The notes under the pieces were generated by a model. It had not been told where the DNA came from. It did not search any database and was given only the letters and a program-made list of their open reading frames with translations. Shown piece after piece: positions 8,300-15,387 of a stretch of 64,000 nucleotides of DNA. The DNA lies in assembly GCF_030388665.1 (NCBI RefSeq), contig NZ_CP128846.1, forward strand, positions 7,474,001 through 7,538,000. Direction: 5' to 3'. The stretch is from Streptomyces flavofungini (GTDB lineage: Bacteria; Actinomycetota; Actinomycetes; Streptomycetales; Streptomycetaceae). Both the position numbers and the translations under genes were made by a program. Positions within the stretch are counted from its first letter, which is position 1; every line of letters begins with the position of its first letter.

Positions 8300-9111
8300 G
8301 AGCTGCGGGCACCGGCCTGTTCGGCCGCATCCGGATGTACGTGGGCGGCCTGCGGATCGGCCGCACCGTGCACTCCCTCGCCGTGCCCTACGCCCTCGAC
8401 GCCCTCGACCCGAGCGAGACCCGGCGCTTCGAGCGGCACCTGGAGGGGTGTCCGCGCTGCACCGACGAGGTGCGGGCGCTCGCCGCCGACACCGTGCGCC
8501 TGGCGCGTGCCGCCTCCGTCCCCGCGCCACCGGACCTGCGGGACCGGATCCTGACCGCCGTGCGCGCCACCGAACAGGAGGCTCCGGAGCCCGCGGTGGT
8601 GGTGGGGGAGCCCGGGGGCGCCCCGGCGCGCGGCCGTGCCCCCGTCCTCGTCGCGCTCGCCGCGTCCGCCGCCGTCCTCGCCCTCGTCGCCGTCGGCATC
8701 CTCACCTTCGCCCTCGGCCGCGCCGACGACCGGCTCGACGAGGAGCGGGCCGCCGCACGTGAGATCGCCCACGTCCTGGCCGCGCCCGACGCCCGCGCGG
8801 CCCGCACCCGGGACACCGAAGGGCGCGGCCTCGGCGTCGTCGCGTCCCGCGAGCAGGGGCAGGCCGTCGTCACGGCGTCCGGGCTCGGCAGGCCGCCCGC
8901 CGGCCGGGACCATCAACTGTGGGTGATGCGCGACGGGGCCGCGCCGCGCTCCCTGGGCCTTGTCGACGGCGAAACGCCGGTCGTCGCGGACGATCTGGAC
9001 GGGGGCGCGAGCTCACTCGCTGTCACCGTCGAACCCGACGGCGGCTCGGTGCGGCCCACCACCGCACCGGTTGTCCAACTCACCCTGAAATCAGTTGGAT
9101 TCGGAGAGTAA
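8296..9111 (+). CDS. RskA-like transmembrane anti-sigma factor
   Basis: A membrane anti-sigma factor of 271 residues that should sequester the sigma factor encoded just upstream. The cytoplasmic N-terminal part has a zinc-type anti-sigma motif HLEGCPRC (His-x3-Cys-x2-Cys) near residues 45-55. One membrane helix covers about residues 115-138. The extracytoplasmic C-terminal part is an RskA domain, with the conserved GRDHQLWVMRDGA and a beta-rich tail. In the known mycobacterial pair, RskA is released by regulated proteolysis; the same is inferred here. The start overlaps the sigma stop as ATGA, so the two are translationally coupled. The signal sensed is unknown; extracytoplasmic metal or redox state would suit the divergent operon. 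Confidence 0.88.
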   Translation: MRAAGTGLFGRIRMYVGGLRIGRTVHSLAVPYALDALDPSETRRFERHLEGCPRCTDEVRALAADTVRLARAASVPAPPDLRDRILTAVRATEQEAPEPAVVVGEPGGAPARGRAPVLVALAASAAVLALVAVGILTFALGRADDRLDEERAAAREIAHVLAAPDARAARTRDTEGRGLGVVASREQGQAVVTASGLGRPPAGRDHQLWVMRDGAAPRSLGLVDGETPVVADDLDGGASSLAVTVEPDGGSVRPTTAPVVQLTLKSVGFGE

Positions 9112-9227
9112 TCGTCAACGTCCTTGCGGGGAAGGTGAATCCTGCGACCGGGATACACGAGTGTCATGGTGGGGCGATAGGGTTAACCTGCCCTGGGCCG
9201 GGTGCCCTCGTACGGGTGGGGAGTGAC

Positions 9228-9500
9228 ATGGAACAGATAACAGTGCGCAGTAGGGCGAGGGTCCCTGCGATCACTTGTGGGAGCGGCGCGAGCAGTTCGC
9301 GTCTCGACCGTCATCTCTCGGTGCTGGGCGGTCCCGCCGTCCCGCAGCGCGAGGCGGCCGAGGCGACGCTGCTGATGCGCGAGCTCACCTCGCGTGATGT
9401 CGCGCACGACCGCAGCGGTGGCAGGCGCGCACGGGTGCGCCGGGTGTCGCTGTTCGCTCCGCTGCGGCGGTTGCGGCGTTCGCTGTTCGGCAGCCACTAG
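9228..9500 (+). CDS. Small conserved basic protein of unknown function
   Basis: A 90-residue Arg-rich protein starting MEQITVRSRARVPAITCG. Predicted cytoplasmic; no domain recognised. The middle (SSRLDRHLSVLGGPAVPQRE) and the helical segment AEATLLMRELTSRDVAHD look conserved in character, and the tail VRRVSLFAPLRRLRRSLFG is an amphipathic basic helix that could touch membrane or nucleic acid. The ATG at 9228 is preceded by GGGGAGTGAC. It lies 116 bases after the anti-sigma gene in the same direction, so it could be a third member of that operon or have its own promoter. Codon bias is normal for the region, which argues for a real gene. No function is claimed. Confidence 0.65.
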   Translation: MEQITVRSRARVPAITCGSGASSSRLDRHLSVLGGPAVPQREAAEATLLMRELTSRDVAHDRSGGRRARVRRVSLFAPLRRLRRSLFGSH

Positions 9501-9651
9501 TTTCTGGCGTGGGCGCCTTGGTCTCGGGCCGTGGCGTCCCGCCGTCCCCCTCTCGTTGCTTCTCTCCCGCCCACCCGCCCCCTCTGTCCTGTCGCTGCCT
9601 GCGCTGCCGCACGCTGCCCGTGGGCCGGGCCGCCCCCGATCGGCCTCCGGC

Positions 9652-9875
9652 CTCGTCCTCAAACGCCGGACGGGCTGGAATCCCTCGCCCTCGAACGCCG
9701 GGCGGGCCGAAACTTCTCGTCCTCTGGCGCCGGGCGGGTCGGAATCTCTCGTCCTCTGGCGCCGAGCGGGGCGACATCCCTGGTCCTTGAAGGCCGGGTG
9801 GGCTGGCGTCCCTCGTCATTCTCAAGTGCCGGGCGGGCCGCCCCTCACCCCCGGCGGACGGTCTCGAAATCCTTG
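9652..9875. repeat. Tandem array of seven degenerate repeats with exact 32-bp period
   Basis: Units start at 9652, 9684, 9716, 9748, 9780, 9812 and 9844. The shared pattern is CTCGTCCTC, four variable bases, then GCCGGGCGGG, then a variable end. Unit 1 is nearly the core of the dispersed element copy at 9929, in inverted orientation. The surrounding 9501-10080 has no convincing gene on either strand. Confidence 0.75.
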
Positions 9876-9928
9876 CTCTCGGGCAGCGGGGGACGTGCGT
9901 CCTCGCGCTCGCCGCGCCGGTGCGTCTC

Positions 9929-10075
9929 AGCCCGTCCGGCGTTTGAGGACGAGGCGCGGAGCGCCGATTCGGGGGAGGACTGTCCCACCGGAAGGGGACA
10001 CCTGCCCTCGGGGTCCAGGGGCGGAGCCCCGGTTTCGGGAAGGGGCGGGATCGGGGAGAGTCCCGCAGGGCGCAG
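9929..10075 (+). repeat. Dispersed Streptomyces intergenic repeat element, copy 1
   Basis: The element begins CAGCCCGTCCGGCG and ends with a block GTCCAGGGGCGGAGCCCC followed by GTTTCGGGAAGGGGCGGGA. A second full copy is at 56951-57090 and partial or reverse copies are at 26641-26691 and 50615-50670. Its first 26 bases are a perfect inverted match to array unit 1 at 9652-9677. It fills the end of the gap before the LAL gene stop. Confidence 0.75.
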
Positions 10076-10080
10076 CCACC

Positions 10081-12876
10081 TCAGTCCGCCTGCAGGTTCA
10101 GGTGCGGTAGGTCACCCCGGGACGCCACGCCCAGCTTGGGGTAGGCGTTGTAGAGGTGGTAGCCGACGGTGCGGGGGGACAGGAACAGCTGAGCCCCGAT
10201 GTCGCGGTTGGACAGCCCCGTAGCGGCCAGCCGCACGACCTGGCGTTCCTGCGGCGTCAGCCGAGCCGCCGTCAGCTTCTCCGGACCCCGCGGAGCCCTG
10301 CTCTCGCCGGTGGCGCGCAGCTCGGCGCGGGCCCGCCCCGCCCACGGCACCGCCTCCAACTGCTCGAAGACGTCCAGAGCCGAACGCAGCGGACCCCGGG
10401 CCTCGCTTCTGCGGCCCGCACGGCGCAGCCACTGGCCGAAGAGGAACTGGGTGCGGGCCCGTTCGAAGGGACGCCCGTCGTCGGCGTGCAGCCGCAGGGC
10501 CTCCGCGTACGCCGCCTGCACGGCGTCGCCCCCGGCCCGGGCCGGATCCGCCTCGGCGAGCAGCCCCCGGCAGCGAGCCGCGATCGCACGGGCCCACGGA
10601 GCCCCCGTGTGCCCGGCCCACGCGGCGTACCGCTCCGCCAACTCCCGTACGCTGTCCGGCTCTCCGGCGCGGACGGCGGCCTCGACGTGGTCGGGGACGC
10701 AGTACAGCGCGACGGTCGTGTGGGACGCCGGGCCGGCCGCCAGGTCCTCGTAGCCGCGCAGCGCCGCCTCGTGGCGGCCGAGGCCCAGGTCGAGCAGGGG
10801 CCGGGCGGCGGCGCTCCAGACCCGGCCCGGCGGGGCCTGACGGGGGTCGATGAAGCTCGTGAGTTCCTTGACGCGGGACTCGTCGCCGCCGAGCGCCGCC
10901 AAGTAGGCGAGGACGCCGGTCAGCTGGGCGGCGTAGTGCCGCTGCCCGCTGTCCTCGGCGATCCGCACACCCTCGGCCGCCCCGGCGAGCGCGCACCCGT
11001 GCCGCCCGAGCAGCACCCGAGCCCGCGCCCGAAGCAGCAGCACCAGCGGCAGCGGCCCGACCGCCCCCTGCTCACGGCACTCGCGCTCCAGCTCGGCGGC
11101 AAGCTCGATGCCGCCCTCCAGATCGCCGAGCGGCGCGAACCAGGTGGCGATGGACGCCCGCTCGCGCAGGCCGAGGCCACCGGTGTCGCCGCGCAGGCGT
11201 GTGAACAGCTCCCGCAGCGGGGGCAGGGCCCGGCCCGGCTCGCCCGCCGCGAGCCGGGCGATGCCGTCGACGGCGGGCAGGTACGGCGGGGCGCCGGGCG
11301 GCGGCGCCAGGCCGAGGGCCGCCACCCGGTCGGTGATCTCGTCGATGGACGGGCGGTGCCCCGCCACCCAGGCCGCCGTCATCGCCTCGTACAGGAGCAG
11401 CGCCGCCGTGTCCGGAGCCCGCCCCGCGATCTCCGACGCCGTGCCGAGGAGCACCTTGTGGGCCGCGTCGAACTCCTCGCGCTCCCGGGCCACGCCCGCG
11501 CGGACCCGGGCGAGCCTGGCCAGGACGGCCGGGTCGGTGAGGTGCGGGGCGGCGTGCCGGGCCAGGTCGGCCGCGTGCGCGCTCTGGCCCGCGTCCGCTG
11601 CGGCCACGGCGGCGAGCGCGAGGCGCCGGGCCCGGGCGGCGCCGTCCGGGGTGAGACGCGCGGCCCGTTCGTGCGCCGCCGCCTCGGCCGCGTAGCCGCC
11701 CCGTGCGCGGGCGTGCCGCGCGGTCTCCTCCAGGGCGGCGGCGACGTACTCGTCCGGCGCCGTGGTGGCCGCCGCCAACTGCCAGGCGCGGCGGTCGGCG
11801 CCGCCCACACGCGGCAGGGCGTCCGCGAGCGCCCGGTGCGCGGCGACCCGGGCGGCGAGCGGGGCCGACTGGTAGGCGGCGGTACGGATCAGCGGGTGCC
11901 CGAACACGAGCCGCCCGCCGTCCAGGCGCACGAGCTGTCGGCGTTCGGCCGGTTCGAGATCGGCGACACCCGCCCCGAGCGTGCTCGCCGCGGCCGCGGT
12001 CGCCTCCAGATCGCCGGTGCCCTCCGCCGCCGCCACGAGGAGCAGCGTGCGCGTCGCCTCCGGCAGCGCGGTCACGCGGTCCACGAACGTCTGCTGCACG
12101 CGGGAGCCATGAGGGGGCGCCACCGCGTGCGCGGGCCCCGCGAGCACCCCGAGGTGCCCTTCCCGCTGGGCCGCGGGGAGTTCCCGCAGCGCGAGCGGGT
12201 TCCCGCGCGCCTCGCCCAGGATCTCGGCGCGTACGTACGGGGGCAGATCCCCCGCGTGCTCGGCGAGGAGGTCGGCGGCGGCCTCCTCGCCGATGCCGTC
12301 GACCCGCAGCTCCGGCAGTCCGGGAGCGGGGAACTGCGGTGCGTGCCCCTCGCGGGCCGCGAACAGCAGGACCACGCCCTCGACGGCCAGGCGCCGCCCG
12401 GCGAACAGCAGCGCCTCGGCGGAGGCGTGGTCAAGCCAGTGCGCGTCGTCCACCACGCACAACAGGGGCCGCTCGTCGGCGAGTTCGGCGAGGAGCGTCA
12501 GGACGGCGAGGCCGGTGAGGAAGCGGTCGGCCGCGCTCGTGGCGCCGTCGCCGTCCGTCGGCCCCGCCCCCGGTGCCGGCCCCAACGCCGTGCGCAGGGC
12601 CGTCGCCTGAGGTGCGGGCAGGGCGGAGATCCGGTCGGTGTGCCGGTGCAGGAGCAGGTGGAGGGCCGCGAAGGGGAGGTCGGTCTCGGTCTCCGCGGCC
12701 GTGGTGCGGAGCACCCTGAAGTCCTGGTCCGTGGCCATGGCCGCCGTCTCCGAGAGGAGGGCCGACTTGCCGATGCCCGCCTCGCCGCGCAGGACCAGGG
12801 CAGAGCTCTCGCCCTGCCGGGCCCGGGCGAGGAGGGCTGCCAGCTGGTCCAGTTCGGCGGTGCGACCTTGAAGCAT
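10081..12876 (-). CDS. LAL-type ATP-binding LuxR family transcriptional regulator
   Basis: A large LAL regulator (931 residues) of the MalT-like type often linked to secondary metabolism or sugar responses. An N-terminal ATPase has Walker A GEAGIGKS near residues 30-37 and Walker B LLCVVDDAHW. The long middle is alpha-helical and TPR-like. The C-terminal LuxR helix-turn-helix covers the last 60 residues (LTPQERQVVRLAATGLSNRD then SPRTVGYHL). The ATG at 12876 begins MLQGRTAELDQLAALL, typical for the family. The two oxidoreductases and the MFS gene upstream are possible targets. A perfect octanucleotide repeat begins 36 bases upstream of the start and would lie in the leader or promoter. Confidence 0.92.
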   Translation of the reverse strand: MLQGRTAELDQLAALLARARQGESSALVLRGEAGIGKSALLSETAAMATDQDFRVLRTTAAETETDLPFAALHLLLHRHTDRISALPAPQATALRTALGPAPGAGPTDGDGATSAADRFLTGLAVLTLLAELADERPLLCVVDDAHWLDHASAEALLFAGRRLAVEGVVLLFAAREGHAPQFPAPGLPELRVDGIGEEAAADLLAEHAGDLPPYVRAEILGEARGNPLALRELPAAQREGHLGVLAGPAHAVAPPHGSRVQQTFVDRVTALPEATRTLLLVAAAEGTGDLEATAAAASTLGAGVADLEPAERRQLVRLDGGRLVFGHPLIRTAAYQSAPLAARVAAHRALADALPRVGGADRRAWQLAAATTAPDEYVAAALEETARHARARGGYAAEAAAHERAARLTPDGAARARRLALAAVAAADAGQSAHAADLARHAAPHLTDPAVLARLARVRAGVAREREEFDAAHKVLLGTASEIAGRAPDTAALLLYEAMTAAWVAGHRPSIDEITDRVAALGLAPPPGAPPYLPAVDGIARLAAGEPGRALPPLRELFTRLRGDTGGLGLRERASIATWFAPLGDLEGGIELAAELERECREQGAVGPLPLVLLLRARARVLLGRHGCALAGAAEGVRIAEDSGQRHYAAQLTGVLAYLAALGGDESRVKELTSFIDPRQAPPGRVWSAAARPLLDLGLGRHEAALRGYEDLAAGPASHTTVALYCVPDHVEAAVRAGEPDSVRELAERYAAWAGHTGAPWARAIAARCRGLLAEADPARAGGDAVQAAYAEALRLHADDGRPFERARTQFLFGQWLRRAGRRSEARGPLRSALDVFEQLEAVPWAGRARAELRATGESRAPRGPEKLTAARLTPQERQVVRLAATGLSNRDIGAQLFLSPRTVGYHLYNAYPKLGVASRGDLPHLNLQAD

Positions 12877-12912
12877 GGTTCAAGTAATCCGCCGTAGGGG
12901 GTGGATATTCCC

Positions 12913-12992
12913 GGGGGCGAGGGGGCGAGGGGGCGAGGGGGCGAGGGGGCGAGGGGGCGAGGGGGCGAGGGGGCGAGGGGGCGAGGAGGCGA
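12913..12992. repeat. (GGGGGCGA)9 simple-sequence tract with G-quadruplex potential
   Basis: Nine perfect tandem copies of GGGGGCGA run from 12913 to 12984, followed by one degenerate unit. Each G-run has five or more Gs with three-base spacers, a strong G-quadruplex pattern on the plus strand. It lies directly upstream of the LAL gene, whose template strand carries the G-runs. Confidence 0.9.
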
Positions 12993-13141
12993 AGAGGCCG
13001 GGAGGCGGGAGGCCGCGAGCCGGGGAAGCCGGGGCGGGGCCGGGGCAAGGGAGCGTCCTCCGGCGGCCCGAGGGCCGCCCACCCCCTGGCCGCGCCCCGC
13101 CGCGTCCAGCAGGGCCCCGCTCTGCCCGGCCGCGCCCCGCC

Positions 13142-14062
13142 TCACTCCGCCACCGTGAGGATCACCTTCCCCCGCCCGTGCCCCGACTCCACCTCCCGCT
13201 GTGCCGCCGCGGCCTCCGCCAAGGGGAACGTCGCCCGGACGTGCACCCGCAGCAGGCCCTTGGCGTACAGGTCGGTGACCTCGGCCAGGCGCTGGGCGGT
13301 GCGGGTGCCGCGGATCAGGGGGAGGCCCAGGCGCTCGGCCTCCTCGTCGTCGACCATCGACATCACGCGGGAGCGGTCCTTGGCCACGGCGACCGAGGCG
13401 CGCAGCGCCTGTGCGCCCGCGCCGTCGAGCGCCGCGTCGACGCCGTCGGGCGCGATGGCACGCACCCGCTCCTCCAGACCGTCCCCGTACGTCACGGGAA
13501 TCGCGCCGAGCGCCCGCAGGTGGTCGTGGTTGCGCGGGCTCGCCGTACCGATCACGGTGGTGGCGCCCCAGGCCTTGGCGAGCTGCACGGACAGCGTGCC
13601 GAGGCCGCCCGCCGCGCCGTTGATGAGGACCGTGTCTCCGGGGCCGACGCCGAGCGCGCTGAGCGCCATGTGGGCGCCCTGGGCGTTGCCGGGGAAGCCG
13701 CCGGCGACGGTGAAGTCCATGGCGTCCGGCTTGGCGACGAGGTGGTCGGCGCCCACGACGACGTACTCGGCGTACGCGCCGAGCAGCGTGAAGCCGAGGA
13801 CGCCCTGGCCGGGCGCGAAGCCCGTGACGTCCGCGCCCAGCGCGTCCACCGTGCCCGCGAACTCGTTGCCGGGGACGATCGGGAACCCCACCCCCGGCGG
13901 CCGCATCACCCCCTGCCGGATGCCGATGTCGAAGGGCATCACGCCCGCCGCGCGGACCCGCACCCGCACCTGACCGGGCCCGGGTTCGGGCACGTCGAGC
14001 CGCACCGGGCGCAGCACGTCGGCCGCGCCGTACTCCCGCAGGGCCATCGCGTCCATCCTCAT
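13142..14062 (-). CDS. Zinc-independent NADP-dependent oxidoreductase (quinone reductase type)
   Basis: A medium-chain dehydrogenase/reductase of the quinone-oxidoreductase group, 306 residues. The GroES-like N-terminal fold starts at VRLDVPEPGPGQVRVRV. The NADP-binding Rossmann segment has INGAAGGLGTLSVQLAKAWG, with AxxGxxG in the form used by zinc-less members. The structural-zinc cysteine cluster of alcohol dehydrogenases is absent. The start overlaps the preceding oxidoreductase gene by four bases (ATGA), so the pair is co-translated. The likely reaction is NADPH-dependent reduction of a quinone, enone or other electrophile; the true substrate is unknown. The LAL regulator lies downstream in the same direction. 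Confidence 0.88.
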   Translation of the reverse strand: MRMDAMALREYGAADVLRPVRLDVPEPGPGQVRVRVRAAGVMPFDIGIRQGVMRPPGVGFPIVPGNEFAGTVDALGADVTGFAPGQGVLGFTLLGAYAEYVVVGADHLVAKPDAMDFTVAGGFPGNAQGAHMALSALGVGPGDTVLINGAAGGLGTLSVQLAKAWGATTVIGTASPRNHDHLRALGAIPVTYGDGLEERVRAIAPDGVDAALDGAGAQALRASVAVAKDRSRVMSMVDDEEAERLGLPLIRGTRTAQRLAEVTDLYAKGLLRVHVRATFPLAEAAAAQREVESGHGRGKVILTVAE

Positions 14063-15069
14063 GACGCCACCTCCGTGTCCGTCGTGCCGGTGGTCAGGAC
14101 GACCTTGCCGACCGTCGCGCGGCCCAGCAGCGCCGTGTGCGCGGCGGCCGCGTCCCGCAGCGGGAACGTGGTGACGGCCGGGACCAGGGTGCCGTCCGCC
14201 GCCGCGGCGAGCGCCCGCTCCTGGAGCCCGCGCAGCCCGTCGGGCAGCCGGAGGAGCCGCGGACCCAGCGCGTGCGTGACCGTCAGGACCTTGTCGTGCA
14301 GGTCCTTCGACGTGAACTCGGTCGGCGTGCCGGACGACCAGCCGTAGATCACGAACTGCCCGCCGTGTCCGAGGAGTTCCAGGGCCGTGCGGCCCGCCGC
14401 GCCGCCCACGCTGTCGAAGGCCACGCCCACCTCACGGTCGCCGAGCCCGTCACGGACCCGGTCCGCCCAGTCCGGCAGCGCGTAGTCGACGGCGAGGTCC
14501 GCGCCGAGCGCCCGGACCCGCGCCACCTTGTCGGGGCCGCCCGCCGCGGCCACGACGGTCGCGCCCGCGTTCTTCGCCGCCTGCACGAGGAGCGTGCCGA
14601 CGCCGCCCGCCGCCGCGGTCACGAGGACCACGTCGTCCGGCGCGGGCGCGGCCACGGCCAGGACGCCGAGCGCCATCCGGCCGGTGCCGACCATGGCGAT
14701 CGCGGCTTCGTACGACAGGGAGTCCGGCAGCGGGAACAGGGCCTCCGCCTCGCGTACCGCCAGTTCGGCGTAGCCCGCGTTGACCAGACCGAGATGGGTG
14801 ACCACCCGGCGGCCCAGCCACTGATCGCCGACGCCCGCGCCGAGCCGGTCGACGACCCCGGCGACCTCACGGCCCGGGGTGAGCGGCGGCTCCGGCAGCG
14901 CGAAGGGCAGCTCGTCGCCCGCGCCGCGCTGCAGGGCGGTGTCGAGGAGGTGGACTCCGGCGGCCCGCACGGAGATCCGGACCTGGCCGGGTCCTGGCTC
15001 GGGGTCGGGCACCTCCTCGTAGCGGAGCTGCTCGGGGCCGCCGAAGGCGTGGATGCGGATGGCGTGCAC
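14059..15069 (-). CDS. Zinc-independent NADP-dependent quinone oxidoreductase-like protein
   Basis: A second MDR-family reductase of 336 residues, first gene of the two-gene operon. It has the GroES-like entry YEEVPDPEPGPGQVRISVRA, a TPGREVAGVVDRLG segment and the nucleotide-binding VLVTAAAGGVGTLLVQAAK. Zinc-ligand cysteines are lacking. The ATG at 15069 has GGAAGGAC just upstream. Two tandem paralogous reductases suggest reduction or detoxification of a reactive carbonyl or quinone, and the divergent exporter gene is compatible with that, but this is inference. The 318-base gap upstream holds two opposing arrays of one motif that probably control both directions. Confidence 0.88.
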   Translation of the reverse strand: MHAIRIHAFGGPEQLRYEEVPDPEPGPGQVRISVRAAGVHLLDTALQRGAGDELPFALPEPPLTPGREVAGVVDRLGAGVGDQWLGRRVVTHLGLVNAGYAELAVREAEALFPLPDSLSYEAAIAMVGTGRMALGVLAVAAPAPDDVVLVTAAAGGVGTLLVQAAKNAGATVVAAAGGPDKVARVRALGADLAVDYALPDWADRVRDGLGDREVGVAFDSVGGAAGRTALELLGHGGQFVIYGWSSGTPTEFTSKDLHDKVLTVTHALGPRLLRLPDGLRGLQERALAAAADGTLVPAVTTFPLRDAAAAHTALLGRATVGKVVLTTGTTDTEVAS

Positions 15070-15148
15070 GGGACGTCCTTCCGGGGTGGGAGGTGAGTGG
15101 GGCGGCTTGGGCCCGCATCCAGGAAGTTATGGGGGCGGTGCACGCGGT

Positions 15149-15213
15149 CGCCTCTGTCGGATGACTGGGGTCGGATGACTGGGGCCGGACGACTGGGGTC
15201 GGACGGCCGAGGC
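15149..15213 (+). promoter_or_regulatory. Left operator array: tandem TCGGATGACTGGGG units
   Basis: CGCCTCTG followed by 14-bp tandem units TCGGATGACTGGGG, TCGGATGACTGGGG, CCGGACGACTGGGG and a decayed fourth. It lies about 80 bases upstream of the leftward oxidoreductase operon. The same motif occurs in the opposite orientation in the right array. Confidence 0.6.
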
Positions 15214-15272
15214 GACTGGGGGCGGTGCCCCTGCGCGGCCTGGAGCCGAGTGCCCCGGAGCGACCGGGCCCT

Positions 15273-15356
15273 GCGCACCCCAGTCGTCCGACAAAGGCGT
15301 GCGCACCCCAGTCGTCCGACAAAGGCGTGCGCACCCCAGTCGTCCGACAGAGGCGA
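15273..15356 (-). promoter_or_regulatory. Right operator array: three 28-bp units carrying the same motif inverted
   Basis: Three tandem 28-bp units start at 15273, 15301 and 15329; the first two are identical and the third differs in two bases. Each contains CCCCAGTCGTCCGACA, the reverse complement of the left-array core. It ends 31 bases before the MFS start. TAGCGT at 15375-15380 is a possible -10 box for a nearly leaderless MFS transcript. Confidence 0.6.
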
Positions 15357-15387
15357 CGCCCCGCACCCCGTTCCTAGCGTCGGCCGC

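Noticed and set aside
9652..9875. CRISPR array
   Set aside because: Units are directly adjacent, all parts drift equally and there are no unique spacers; no cas gene is in the window.
9531..10223. Plus-strand frame through the repeat region
   Set aside because: It is built from repeat units in all three frames and ends inside the LAL gene; no family resemblance.
12431..13048. Minus-strand frame with a PRPLAPSP repeat upstream of the LAL gene
   Set aside because: The repeat is simply the translation of the GGGGGCGA tract; the frame overlaps the LAL gene out of frame and has no other support.
15097..15387. Upstream extension of the MFS frame
   Set aside because: The sequence is made of operator arrays and lacks hydrophobic segments; ATG 15388 gives a normal N-terminus.
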